The notes under the pieces are model-generated. The model was not told the DNA's origin, did no database searches, and saw nothing but the letters and a program-made list of their open reading frames with translations. Source: Methylotenera sp. (GTDB lineage Bacteria > Pseudomonadota > Gammaproteobacteria > Burkholderiales > Methylophilaceae). Taken from it: a stretch of 64,000 bases of DNA. The position numbers and the translations under genes are program-made. Positions 1 through 8,082 of the stretch are shown here, in pieces. Numbering within the stretch: position 1 is the stretch's first letter; the number at the start of each line of letters is the position of its first letter. The DNA lies in the NCBI GenBank assembly GCA_014378845.1, contig JACMNB010000011.1, positions 1-64,000 of the forward strand, written 5' to 3'.

Positions 1-1499
1 ATATAAGCATTTGCCAGATCTGCTAATTTCATAATGGCAACGATAGCCTGGCTAAAAGCCCTGTTGCTGTAATGTCTTTGTATTTGTATAGCCTCACTTC
101 TTAATTTCTTAATAATTGCAGGCTCTAAAGGGGTTGGCGACTGATATGAATCGCCATAAGCCGTACCAAGATGTGTATGAAGTACTTCACTATTAAAATA
201 CTTAGTAATGAAACCCGCGGTACGACTTGCTATATTGATGTATTTACCCACCAAATCACTATTCACGCGCGCGACGAAATCTTCCAAACTTAAATCGACA
301 TCTTCCATGCTGCTATTGAGTTTGGCGGCGTAGTAATAGCGCAAATACTCAGGGTTTTTAATATGGTCCAAATAGCTGCGCGCTGTGATAAATGTGCCGC
401 GCGATTTACTCATTTTTTCGCCATTAACCGTTAAAAAACCATGTGCGAAAATTTGTGTGGGCGTACGGTAGCCGCTATATTCAAGCGTTGCAGGCCAAAA
501 TAGCGCGTGAAAATACAAAATATCTTTGCCAATAAAATGGTACAGCTCAGTTTTGCTGTCTTTGTTCCAGTATTCGTCGAAGTTAAGTGGTTCTATATCG
601 GCAAGATTACCCCCCTCCCCTAGCCCCTCTCCCGCATGCGGGCGAGGGGAATCGCACAAGTTCTTAAAGCTCGCCATGTAGCCAATCGGCGCGTCTAGCC
701 AAACATAAAAATACTTACCTCGCGCATCGGGGATTTCAAAGCCAAAATACGGCGCGTCGCGCGAAATATCCCAATCGTTTAAGCCCGAAGCAAACCACTC
801 GCCCATTTTATTGGCGGCCTCACCTTGCAATGTTGGTTTACCTTTAATCGCCTCAGAGCGCGTCCAAGTTTTTAAAAATTCTTCGCATTCGCTCAATTTA
901 AAAAAGTAATGCTCGGTTTCTTTACGAATTGGCGCTGCGCCAGACACCGCGGAATACGCGTTTATCAGCTCAGTCGGGTTATACGTGGCGCCGCAAACTT
1001 CGCAATTATCACCATATTGGTCTTTGGCGTGACATTTTGGACATCCGCCTTTAATAAAACGGTCTGGCAAGAACATGTTTTTTACTGGGTCGTAAAACTG
1101 TTCTATGGTTTTGGTAGCAATTTTACCGTTAGCTTTTAGCTTTTTATAAATGGTTTGCGAAAGCTCTTTATTCTCGGGCGCATTGGTTGAATAGTAGTTA
1201 TCAAACTCTACCAAAAATTCTTTAAAATCCGCGCTATGTTCTTTGTGCACCGCATCAATTAAGGCTTCTGGCGTAATGCCCTCTTTTTCTGCACGCAGCA
1301 TAATCGGCGTGCCATGCGTGTCATCCGCGCACACATAATGCACGGTGTGGCCCTGCATTTTTTGAAAACGCACCCAAATATCGGTTTGAATATATTCCAC
1401 CAAATGGCCTAAATGAATGCTGCCATTAGCGTAAGGTAGCGCGGAGGTGACGAGAATTTTGCGGGGCGCGTTATTTGCTAGAGAATTAGGTTGCGTCAT
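1..1499 (-). CDS. metG: Methionyl-tRNA synthetase (partial, C-terminus outside window)
   Basis: Charges tRNA-Met with methionine in the cytoplasm. The translated minus strand gives about 499 residues of a protein usually near 680-700; the C-terminal anticodon and tRNA-binding parts run off the left edge. The class I HLGH signature is at residues 29-32, a CxxC zinc knuckle pair lies around residues 140-160, and KMSKS is near residue 362. After the conserved segment ending NLCD (residue 283) about 15 extra residues rich in Gly, Pro and Glu appear before NFDEYW. They are encoded by an in-frame palindromic repeat (610-650). Start is ATG at 1499, divergent from apbC with about 100 bp between them. 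The family call is certain; whether the insertion is tolerated is inferred from the intact frame. Confidence 0.96.
   Translation of the reverse strand, partial: MTQPNSLANNAPRKILVTSALPYANGSIHLGHLVEYIQTDIWVRFQKMQGHTVHYVCADDTHGTPIMLRAEKEGITPEALIDAVHKEHSADFKEFLVEFDNYYSTNAPENKELSQTIYKKLKANGKIATKTIEQFYDPVKNMFLPDRFIKGGCPKCHAKDQYGDNCEVCGATYNPTELINAYSAVSGAAPIRKETEHYFFKLSECEEFLKTWTRSEAIKGKPTLQGEAANKMGEWFASGLNDWDISRDAPYFGFEIPDARGKYFYVWLDAPIGYMASFKNLCDSPRPHAGEGLGEGGNLADIEPLNFDEYWNKDSKTELYHFIGKDILYFHALFWPATLEYSGYRTPTQIFAHGFLTVNGEKMSKSRGTFITARSYLDHIKNPEYLRYYYAAKLNSSMEDVDLSLEDFVARVNSDLVGKYINIASRTAGFITKYFNSEVLHTHLGTAYGDSYQSPTPLEPAIIKKLRSEAIQIQRHYSNRAFSQAIVAIMKLADLANAY
610..650. repeat. Family A GC-rich palindromic repeat inside metG
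   Basis: A G/C-run palindrome with arms CCCCTCTCCCGC and GCGGGCGAGGGG about a GCATGC centre, preceded by a second CCCCTCCCC run. A close relative, with the same CCCTAGCCCTCTCCC backbone, lies at 2727-2764. In metG it is read in frame without a stop and adds residues about 284-299. This resembles protein-coding palindromic elements known from other Proteobacteria. Confidence 0.8.
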
Positions 1500-1599
1500 G
1501 ATGTAAATGAACCGATTTGCTGAAAAACCTATTTTAACAAAGACGGTGTCGAACACATACGTTAAAATAGCTTTTTATTAAGTCAATTCAGAAAACATC

Positions 1600-2688
1600 A
1601 TGGCAATTGCAGAAATAGACATTCAAAACGCGTTAAAAACGCTGCTGGACCCGAACACGGGCAAAGATTTTATCAGCAGTAAATCAGCTAAAAATATTCA
1701 AGTTACAGGCAACAACGTTAGCGTGGATATTGTGCTGGGTTACCCCGCCAAAAGCGTGATGGACAGCGTTAAAAGCTTGGTTGAAACGCATTTAAAAAGC
1801 CTAACTGGCGTTGAAAACGTAAGTGTGAACATAGGCAGTCGCATCGTCGCACACAAGGCGCAGCAAGGGGTGACTCTGTTGCCCAACGTGAAAAATATCA
1901 TCGCGGTAGCATCGGGCAAAGGCGGCGTCGGCAAATCGACCACTTCGGTCAATTTGGCTTTGGCGCTGGCGGCAGAAGGCGCAACTGTTGGTTTGCTAGA
2001 CGCCGACATTTATGGCCCAAGCCAACCGCAAATGCTCGGCATCTCAGGTCGCCCAGAAAGTAGCGACGGCAAAAGCATGGAGCCGATGTTAGCGCACGGC
2101 ATTCAAGCCATGAGTATAGGATTTTTGGTGGATGTGGACACGCCAATGGTATGGCGCGGCCCAATGGTAACGGGCGCGCTAGAGCAATTATTGCGCGAAA
2201 CCAAATGGCGCGACCTTGATTATTTAATAGTCGATTTACCGCCTGGCACGGGCGATATTCAACTTACACTCGCGCAAAAAATCCCCGTTACAGGCGCGAT
2301 TATTGTTACCACGCCGCAAGACATCGCACTGCTTGATGCACGAAAAGGCTTAAAAATGTTCGAGAAAGTCGGCATTCCAATTCTCGGAATCGTCGAAAAC
2401 ATGAGCACGCATATTTGCAGCAACTGCGGTCATGAAGAACATATATTTGGCGCGGGCGGCGGCCAAAAAATGTGTGATGATTATAAGGTTGATTTGCTTG
2501 GCAGCTTGCCTCTAGACATTAGCATCCGCGAATTGACAGATAGCGGCAAGCCAACCGTTATCTCGCAACCTGATTCTAAAATATCCAACATTTACAAAGA
2601 CATCGCGCGCAAAGCCGCGATTAAAATTGCCAATGCCAGTTTAGATCATAGTGGAAAGTTTCCGAATATTGTGATTCAGAATACTTAA
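1600..2688 (+). CDS. apbC: Iron-sulfur cluster carrier protein ApbC/Mrp
   Basis: A 362-residue P-loop NTPase of the Mrp/NBP35 family that binds and transfers Fe-S clusters to apoproteins in the cytosol. An N-terminal DUF59 (MIP18-like) domain covers about residues 1-85. The deviant Walker A GKGGVGKS lies near residues 106-113. A CxxC motif (CSNC) near residue 270 is the expected cluster-binding site. Length is normal for the fused form. Start is ATG at 1600, and the gene is transcribed away from metG, the usual metG/apbC neighbourhood in Proteobacteria. The 3' flank carries a family A repeat and a family C arm. Confidence 0.95.
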   Translation: MAIAEIDIQNALKTLLDPNTGKDFISSKSAKNIQVTGNNVSVDIVLGYPAKSVMDSVKSLVETHLKSLTGVENVSVNIGSRIVAHKAQQGVTLLPNVKNIIAVASGKGGVGKSTTSVNLALALAAEGATVGLLDADIYGPSQPQMLGISGRPESSDGKSMEPMLAHGIQAMSIGFLVDVDTPMVWRGPMVTGALEQLLRETKWRDLDYLIVDLPPGTGDIQLTLAQKIPVTGAIIVTTPQDIALLDARKGLKMFEKVGIPILGIVENMSTHICSNCGHEEHIFGAGGGQKMCDDYKVDLLGSLPLDISIRELTDSGKPTVISQPDSKISNIYKDIARKAAIKIANASLDHSGKFPNIVIQNT

Positions 2689-2726
2689 CTTAAGGGCGAA
2701 AAAGGTTAGTGCAAGATTCATCATTC

Positions 2727-2799
2727 CACCCTCTCCCTAGCCCTCTCCCATGAAGGGCGAGGGGATAAAACTGGATTCTTCGCTATGCTCAGGATGACG
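2727..2799. repeat. Composite of family A repeat and family C arm
   Basis: Positions 2727-2764 are a family A palindrome (CCCTCTCCC...GGGCGAGGGG). Positions 2771-2799 are a family C arm beginning CTGGATTCTTCGC and ending GGATGACG. The two sit end to end between apbC and the DUF1003 gene, and the second stops 5 bp before the Shine-Dalgarno AGGAGG (2805-2810) of the downstream gene. Confidence 0.75.
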
Positions 2800-2819
2800 A
2801 TTTTAGGAGGTTAGCTTTT

Positions 2820-3371
2820 ATGACTAAAAAACACCACACCGCTGAAAAGCTGATGAGCACTAGCTATGATGCCATGGACGAGCGCACGCAAAAAGTCGCG
2901 CGACATATTACCGAGCGCAAACACATCTCAAAAAATACAACCATTGAACAAAATGATGAAAAAACGGCTGGCCAGCGCGCAGCTGATGCCGTTGCTAAAT
3001 TTGGTGGCTCTTGGACTTTTATTATTATTTTTGGCATAGTTTTAGTTTGCTGGGTGGTGTTAAATTCGGTCATTTTGGCCAATTACAATAAGGCGTTTGA
3101 CCCCTACCCGTATATTTTGCTGAATCTGTTTTTATCGATGCTGGCATCGATTCAAGCCCCAATTATTTTGATGTCGCAAAACCGTCAAGCCGAGCTAGAC
3201 CGCATGAATGCCGAGCATGATTATGAAGTGAATTTAAAAGCCGAGCTAGAGATTATGTTGTTGCACGAAAAAGTTGATTTGCTGCGCGAAGGCCAATGGG
3301 GAGAATTATTGGCGATTCAAAAACAGCAACTGCAATTGCTAAGTGATCTAATTGCAAAACAAGCTAGTTAA
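2820..3371 (+). CDS. DUF1003 family inner-membrane protein
   Basis: A 183-residue protein matching the DUF1003 pattern: a charged N-terminal region, two hydrophobic segments (about residues 62-85 and 95-118, the second with NLFLSMLASIQAPIILMS, typical of the family), then MSQNRQAELDR and a hydrophilic, probably coiled-coil C-terminus. Function of the family is unknown; it is presumed membrane-bound. An excellent Shine-Dalgarno AGGAGG at 2805-2810 fixes the ATG at 2820. The gene converges on pgl and overlaps it by 4 bp. Repeats lie immediately upstream, so its promoter must be within or beyond them. Confidence 0.88.
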   Translation: MTKKHHTAEKLMSTSYDAMDERTQKVARHITERKHISKNTTIEQNDEKTAGQRAADAVAKFGGSWTFIIIFGIVLVCWVVLNSVILANYNKAFDPYPYILLNLFLSMLASIQAPIILMSQNRQAELDRMNAEHDYEVNLKAELEIMLLHEKVDLLREGQWGELLAIQKQQLQLLSDLIAKQAS

Positions 3372-4063
3372 ATTAGATTCACACCATAACAATACACATC
3401 CACACCGCAGGCAGGTGTGATTAATGCGGCAGGAATCGGCTCACCACTACGCCAAGCGTTCACCGCTTCTTGCTTGCCGCTGCCTGTGACTAAAAATATT
3501 GCCTCATGCGTATTGTTTAGCCGATTTTGGCTCATGGTCACGCGCTCCGCTGGCGGTTTTGGCGAGTTAAATACAGGCACCACATCGGCGCTATTATCTA
3601 CCACATGGCCTGGAAAAAGGCTTGCCGTATGGCCATCTTCACCCAAACCAAACAGCACCAAATCAAAGATGCCCACGTTTTCTAGCGTTTTTGCATACGC
3701 TTTTGCCCCTTCAACGGGGCCTAATTCGCATGGAATTGCGTGAAACTGATTTTTTGGAATGCTCACATGGCTTAGCCAAACATCAATAACCATTTTGCTG
3801 TTGCGTTCATCGTCGTCGACAGGCAAACAGCGGTCATCGTTTACAAATACATGCCAATTAGCCCAATCGGCTTTAGATTGACTGAGTAGCGCATAAATAG
3901 CTTTTGGCGTGCTGCCGCCAGCTAACACAATTGAAAAGCTGCCATGTTTAGCGATTGCATCATTTGCGGCTTGTAATATGCGCGACACAGCGGCGTGGTT
4001 GATGTCGTGTTGCTTGTTAAAGGTGTGCCAACGCAGATTGGTTGATGATGTACTTAATGTCAT
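3368..4063 (-). CDS. pgl: 6-phosphogluconolactonase
   Basis: Hydrolyses 6-phosphogluconolactone to 6-phosphogluconate, the second step of the oxidative pentose phosphate route. The 231-residue protein belongs to the DevB/SOL lactonase family. It has the glycine-rich LAGGSTPKAIY motif near residues 47-57, the VNDDRCLP segment near 74-81 and the GLGEDGHTASLFPG motif near residues 140-153. It diverges from gnd and lies close to zwf, so the three enzymes converting glucose-6-phosphate to ribulose-5-phosphate are clustered. In RuMP-pathway methylotrophs this set drives dissimilatory formaldehyde oxidation. The 3' end overlaps the converging DUF1003 gene by 4 bp. Confidence 0.94.
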   Translation of the reverse strand: MTLSTSSTNLRWHTFNKQHDINHAAVSRILQAANDAIAKHGSFSIVLAGGSTPKAIYALLSQSKADWANWHVFVNDDRCLPVDDDERNSKMVIDVWLSHVSIPKNQFHAIPCELGPVEGAKAYAKTLENVGIFDLVLFGLGEDGHTASLFPGHVVDNSADVVPVFNSPKPPAERVTMSQNRLNNTHEAIFLVTGSGKQEAVNAWRSGEPIPAALITPACGVDVYCYGVNLI

Positions 4064-4089
4064 GAAAAAAACCTATGGAAATCTTAAAA

Positions 4090-4149
4090 TAAAAAAAGCA
4101 GCAATTTATTGGGCTGCTTTTTGAGAACTGCTACCGTATTTGCTATAAT
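4090..4149 (+). promoter_or_regulatory. Hairpin followed by sigma-70 promoter for gnd
   Basis: A stem AAAAAGCAGC/GCTGC-TTTTT lies around 4091-4122. Its 3' arm runs directly into a -35 TTGAGA (4121-4126), then a 17-bp spacer and an extended -10, TGCTATAAT (4141-4149). The promoter reads toward gnd and predicts a leader of about 110 nt. The hairpin resembles a terminator that would block read-through into gnd, or could be a regulatory structure. Confidence 0.65.
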
Positions 4150-4266
4150 TATACCTAACTCGGTTAGTTATTACAGCAACGACGCTATAAAAACCGAGCG
4201 CATATTGTTCACAAGACAAGTGCTTCTTTTAAATCCTCACACCAATAGGAAAACATAGGTAAAACA

Positions 4267-5172
4267 ATGAAATTAGCAATGATAGGCTTAGGCAAAATGG
4301 GTGGCAACATGGCTGCGCGTTTATTACGTCACAAAATTGAAGTGGTTGGCTTTGATTTCAACCAAGAATTCGTTTCAAACTTAGTCGAAAAAGAAGGCAT
4401 GATTGCCGCTACATCAGTGGCTGATGTAGTGAGCAAACTAGACGCTCAAAAAATAATCTGGATGATGTTGCCCGCAGGCGATATTACCGAAAACCAAATT
4501 AAAGATTTAATCCCGCTATTAAACAAAGGCGACATCATTGTCGATGGCGGCAATAGCAACTACAAGCACAGTCAACGTCGCGGCGCAATGCTGGCCGAGC
4601 ATGGTATTGGTTTTATTGACTGCGGCACATCAGGTGGCGTTTGGGGCTTAGATAACGGCTATTGCCTGATGTACGGCGGCGAGAAACAATATGCAGACGT
4701 ATTGGCGCCTTATGCACAAGCCTTAACACACACAGACCGTGGCTGGGCACACGTTGGCCCTGTGGGCAGCGGGCATTTCACTAAAATGCTGCACAACGGT
4801 ATTGAATACGGCATGATGCAGGCGCTGGCAGAAGGCTTAGACTTGCTAAAAGGCAAACAAGAATTCAACCTAGACTTGGCGCAAATTACCGAGTTATGGC
4901 GTCATGGCTCTGTTGTGCGTAGCTGGCTGCTTGATTTAACCGCAGATGCACTCAAAGCTGACCAAACATTAGAGGGTGTTGCGCCTTATGTGGCTGATTC
5001 TGGTGAAGGTCGTTGGACGGTAGTGGAGGCAGTTGAACAAGGCGTTGCTGCGCCTGTACTCACAGTAGCACTGCAAGCCCGCTTCAGAAGCCAAGATGCA
5101 GATGGTTACAGCTATAAACTGTTATCCTTGATGCGTAATGCTTTTGGCGGCCATGCCGTCAAGAAGAGTTAA
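4267..5172 (+). CDS. gnd: 6-phosphogluconate dehydrogenase (decarboxylating), short form
   Basis: Oxidatively decarboxylates 6-phosphogluconate to ribulose-5-phosphate, CO2 and NAD(P)H. The 301-residue length marks the short GndA/YqeC-type enzyme rather than the 470-residue E. coli form; short forms in methylotrophs often prefer NAD, which is an inference here. The Rossmann motif GLGKMGGNMA is at residues 7-16, the substrate-binding CGTSGGVWG lies near residues 119-127, and HFTKMLHNGIEYGMMQ carries the catalytic lysine. A run of purines upstream (ATAGGTAAAACA) serves as a weak ribosome-binding site. It is followed 124 bp later by zwf, with a family B repeat between. Confidence 0.95.
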   Translation: MKLAMIGLGKMGGNMAARLLRHKIEVVGFDFNQEFVSNLVEKEGMIAATSVADVVSKLDAQKIIWMMLPAGDITENQIKDLIPLLNKGDIIVDGGNSNYKHSQRRGAMLAEHGIGFIDCGTSGGVWGLDNGYCLMYGGEKQYADVLAPYAQALTHTDRGWAHVGPVGSGHFTKMLHNGIEYGMMQALAEGLDLLKGKQEFNLDLAQITELWRHGSVVRSWLLDLTADALKADQTLEGVAPYVADSGEGRWTVVEAVEQGVAAPVLTVALQARFRSQDADGYSYKLLSLMRNAFGGHAVKKS

Positions 5173-5194
5173 GCTTAACGCGCTAATGTTTAAT

Positions 5195-5262
5195 TGTAGG
5201 AGCGCAATTTATTGCGCGAATTGCACTTTTAAACAATTCTCGATTTAAAAGTCGCTCCTACA
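5195..5262. repeat. Family B palindromic repeat (TGTAGGAGCG)
   Basis: Inverted arms TGTAGGAGCG (5195-5204) and CGCTCCTACA (5253-5262) enclose an internal GCGCAATTTATTGCGC palindrome. Core sequences with GTAGGAGCG are common REP elements in gamma- and betaproteobacteria. A second copy lies at 50265-50352. This copy sits between gnd and zwf, where it could form an RNA hairpin in a joint transcript. Confidence 0.75.
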
Positions 5263-5296
5263 CAAACAAAAATATTAAATGATTAAGGCTTAAGAA

Positions 5297-6838
5297 ATGA
5301 CGCAAACCAACTCACCAACCCATTCACCAACTAACACAATTGACCCCTGTACACTCGTGTTATTTGGCGCCAGTGGCAATTTAGCCCGCGTAAAGCTAAT
5401 TCCTGGCCTGTTTCGCTTGGATTCAATTGGCCGCTTGCCAGCAGAACTTAAAATTTTATCGGTTGGTCGCCAACTAGTTGATCTTGACGCTTGGCGTGCC
5501 GATATTAAAACCATGCTAGATGCTAAATTTAAAAAAGGCTACGATGCGGCTGCGTTTGAGCGCTTTATTGCGCGTAATTTTTATCACGCCAACCCGCCAA
5601 CTGACGCAGATGCGTTTACTAAACTTAAAAATACACTTAGCGATGAAACAATTTTTCCACAGAACTTTGCCTATTTCTTATCAGTGCGCCCAGTCGATTT
5701 TGCGCCAGTGGTTGAATCGCTAGCTAATGTTGGATTGACGCAAGAAGAACAATATTGGCGTCGCGTGGTTATCGAAAAGCCATTTGGTACTGATTTAGCA
5801 TCAGCTAAAGAATTGCAAGGCGCTATTACCAAGCATTTAAAAGAAAGCCAAATTTACCGCATCGATCATTACTTAGGTAAATCGGCACTGCAAAATATTC
5901 TGTTGCAACGCTTTACCAACACCATTTTAGAGCCGATTTGGAACAACCAATACATTGACCATGTGCAAATCACCAACACAGAAACATTAGGCGTAGGCGA
6001 ACGCACGACGTTTTATGACACAACTGGTGCACTGCGTGACATGATTCAAAGCCATATTTTACAAACGCTGGCCTTAACCGCAATGGAGTTGCCAAAAGAC
6101 TTAAGCCCAGACGGCGTGCGTGCAGCAAAAATTAAGGTGTTAGAGCAAATTCGGCCAATTCCAGTTAACGAACTAAGTAAACACGCGTTTCGCGCGCAAT
6201 ACGCAGCGGGCGACATTAAAAATGCAGACGGCACAACTGAAACAGTGCCAGGCTATTTAGAAGAAATAGCGCGTGACAATAATGGCGAAAAAGTAGCTAG
6301 CGTGGTAGAAACCTACGCTGCCATGAAGTTGTTTATCGACAATCCGCGCTGGCAAGGTGTACCGTTTTATATTCGCACCGCCAAGCGTCTGCACGAAGCC
6401 GACACGCGCATTGCGATACGCTTCAAAAAGGCACCTTTGCAAGTCAACAATCAAGACCAAAACTGGCTCATTATCGGCATTCAACCGCGCGAGTGTATCA
6501 AAATGGAAATTCAATCTAAAATTCCAGGCTTGGATATTAAAACGCGCACGATTCAGCTTGACGCAGCTAATCGCCTGCCTGAGGACGATACAGTCGATGC
6601 TTACGAGGCTTTATTACTTAACTTAATGCAAGGTGACAACTCCAATTACCTGCACATTAACGAGGCACTAGCCCAGTGGCGCTTGGTAGACCCAGTAGTA
6701 AAAGCATGGGCGGCCGACAAAAACCCCGTATATCAATACCCCGCTGGTAGCAGCGACCCAAAAGCGAGTAAAGTGATTTTTGAAAGCGAAGATCAGTTTT
6801 GGCGGTACAGCATAGAGCTTGGCGGCGATAAGCACTAA
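5297..6838 (+). CDS. zwf: Glucose-6-phosphate 1-dehydrogenase
   Basis: Oxidises glucose-6-phosphate to 6-phosphogluconolactone with NAD(P)+. The 513-residue protein has the N-terminal nucleotide fold with GASGNLARVKL near residues 24-34 (the usual GASGDL has Asn for Asp). The substrate signature RIDHYLGK lies near residues 190-197, with the catalytic His in the usual context, and the C-terminal domain is normal. It is the third gene of the pgl/gnd/zwf set. Start ATG at 5297 has a purine-rich stretch (TTAAGAA) upstream. Downstream come a family C palindrome and a strong terminator. Confidence 0.95.
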   Translation: MTQTNSPTHSPTNTIDPCTLVLFGASGNLARVKLIPGLFRLDSIGRLPAELKILSVGRQLVDLDAWRADIKTMLDAKFKKGYDAAAFERFIARNFYHANPPTDADAFTKLKNTLSDETIFPQNFAYFLSVRPVDFAPVVESLANVGLTQEEQYWRRVVIEKPFGTDLASAKELQGAITKHLKESQIYRIDHYLGKSALQNILLQRFTNTILEPIWNNQYIDHVQITNTETLGVGERTTFYDTTGALRDMIQSHILQTLALTAMELPKDLSPDGVRAAKIKVLEQIRPIPVNELSKHAFRAQYAAGDIKNADGTTETVPGYLEEIARDNNGEKVASVVETYAAMKLFIDNPRWQGVPFYIRTAKRLHEADTRIAIRFKKAPLQVNNQDQNWLIIGIQPRECIKMEIQSKIPGLDIKTRTIQLDAANRLPEDDTVDAYEALLLNLMQGDNSNYLHINEALAQWRLVDPVVKAWAADKNPVYQYPAGSSDPKASKVIFESEDQFWRYSIELGGDKH

Positions 6839-6857
6839 GTTGGCCTACGCCCTACTC

Positions 6858-6885
6858 CGTCATTCCCGCGAAGGCGGGAATGACG
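6858..6885. repeat. Family C perfect palindrome
   Basis: A perfect 12-bp inverted repeat, CGTCATTCCCGC and GCGGGAATGACG, with a 4-nt GAAG loop. It is the simplest member of the CGTCATTC...GAATGACG family that recurs at 2771, 7555, 7681, 8021, 40897, 41031 and 44478. It lies 20 bp after the zwf stop. Confidence 0.8.
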
Positions 6886-6924
6886 AATTTAGAAGTTTTT
6901 ATCACATAATAAGCAATGCACTTT

Positions 6925-6960
6925 ATAATGCCCAACTTAAACCTTGGGCATTATTTTTTA
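6925..6960 (+). terminator. Rho-independent terminator after zwf
   Basis: An 11-bp perfect stem, ATAATGCCCAA (6925-6935) and TTGGGCATTAT (6944-6954), with an 8-nt loop, followed by a run of T residues. It ends the gnd-zwf transcript 18 bp before the dcd start. Confidence 0.85.
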
Positions 6961-6977
6961 GTAAAGATTAATACATC

Positions 6978-7553
6978 ATGAGCATAAAATCAGATAAATG
7001 GATACGCCAAATGGCGGAGCAGCACGACATGATTTCACCGTTTGAGCCAAATCAAGTCAAACTTAATGCCACTGGCGAGCGCATGGTGTCTTACGGCACA
7101 TCGAGCTATGGCTACGATATTCGCTGCAGTAAAGAGTTTAAATTGTTCACCAATATTAACAGTACGATTGTTGACCCAAAAAATTTCGACCCGAATTCGT
7201 TTGTGGAAGTGAATGCCGATTTTTGCATTATTCCGCCTAACTCATTTGCGCTTGCCCGCACCGTGGAGTATTTCAAAATTCCACGCAATGTTCTGACGAT
7301 TTGCCTTGGCAAAAGCACCTATGCGCGTTGCGGTATTATCGTGAACGTCACGCCGTTTGAGCCAGAATGGGAAGGCTACGTAACGCTAGAATTCAGCAAC
7401 ACCACCCCGCTGCCCGCCAAAATATACGCCAACGAAGGCTGCGCGCAAGTGCTGTTTTTTGAAGCCGACGATGACGACGTATGCGAAACCAGCTACAAAG
7501 ATCGCGGCGGCAAGTATCAGGGGCAAGTTGGCGTGACACTACCGAAAATATAA
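6978..7553 (+). CDS. dcd: dCTP deaminase
   Basis: Deaminates dCTP to dUTP, supplying dUMP for thymidylate synthesis; thyA is also in this window. The 191-residue protein matches the Dcd family over its full length: [12 protein letters not shown] start, SSYGYDIRC near residues 37-45, the substrate-binding KSTYARCG near residues 112-119, and the conserved [18 protein letters not shown] stretch with the catalytic Glu context. Start is ATG at 6978, just after the zwf terminator, so it needs its own promoter in a very short space or reads through. The stop codon is one base from the first terminal repeat of the GIY-YIG element. Confidence 0.95.
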   Translation: MSIKSDKWIRQMAEQHDMISPFEPNQVKLNATGERMVSYGTSSYGYDIRCSKEFKLFTNINSTIVDPKNFDPNSFVEVNADFCIIPPNSFALARTVEYFKIPRNVLTICLGKSTYARCGIIVNVTPFEPEWEGYVTLEFSNTTPLPAKIYANEGCAQVLFFEADDDDVCETSYKDRGGKYQGQVGVTLPKI

Positions 7554-7554
7554 T

Positions 7555-8051
7555 CGTCGTTCTGGCGAAGGCCAGAATCCAGTCAGGGTAAAATTTTAGC
7601 TTATTTGGATCATTATGAAACTTATCAATTTAATGTTTTTTTAGTCTTGCGATAACAAGCTATTTAAGTAATTAGCCTAGATTCTGGCCTTCGCCAGAAT
7701 GACGAGATTTTATAGTTTATTTAGACTAGAAAAGTAGTATGAAGCCCTGCGTTTACATGATAACTAACCAGCGCAATGGTACATTGTATATTGGTGTTAC
7801 ATCAGACTTTATCAAACGCGTTTGGCAACATAAAAACGAGCTTACAGATGGGTTTACCAAAAAGTATAAATTGCATACCTTAGTTTGGTATCAACCGCAC
7901 CCCACAATGGAGTCTGCGATTACGAGAGAAAAGGAACTAAAATACTTGCACAGAGTTTGGAAAATTCGCATTATTGAGCAAATGAATCCTGATTGGCTAG
8001 ATTTATACGATGACGTGGCTTGACTGGATTCTGGCCTTAGCCAGAATGACG
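7555..8051. mobile_element. Putative GIY-YIG element bounded by 31-bp inverted repeats
   Basis: The left end 7555-7585 (CGTCGTTCTGG...CCAGTCA) and right end 8021-8051 (TGACTGG...GAATGACG) are inverted copies differing at about 2 of 31 positions. Each end is itself nearly palindromic about GAAGGCC. A third, inward arm lies at 7676-7704, so 7555-7704 alone has the shape of a 150-bp miniature element. The GIY-YIG gene 7739-8023 lies between the second and third arms, and its TGA stop is the first three bases of the right repeat. No target duplication could be established. Calling it mobile is an inference. Confidence 0.5.
7739..8023 (+). CDS. GIY-YIG family endonuclease, small stand-alone type
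   Basis: A 94-residue single-domain protein of the UPF0213/YhbQ-like GIY-YIG group. The GIY motif appears as VYMIT (residues 5-9) and YIG as LYIGVT (16-21). The conserved Arg is in FIKRVWQHK (25-33), and the catalytic Glu is in AITREKELK near residues 60-68. All expected catalytic positions are present, so it is probably active. Start ATG at 7739 follows GAAAAGTAGT, a weak ribosome-binding site. The gene is bracketed by family C palindromes and ends inside one. Related small GIY-YIG proteins are known as site-specific single-strand nucleases acting on genomic repeats; that these repeats are its substrate is an inference. Confidence 0.9.
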   Translation: MKPCVYMITNQRNGTLYIGVTSDFIKRVWQHKNELTDGFTKKYKLHTLVWYQPHPTMESAITREKELKYLHRVWKIRIIEQMNPDWLDLYDDVA

Positions 8052-8082
8052 AACTACAAAGATAATTTATGAAGGTATTTGA

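Noticed and set aside
909-1139. Plus-strand open frame of 76 codons inside metG
   Set aside because: It lies antisense to the conserved zinc-knuckle region of metG and has no ribosome site or sensible protein.
7555-8051. Repeats as a CRISPR array
   Set aside because: Only three arms, alternating orientation, with unequal spacers and no cas genes.
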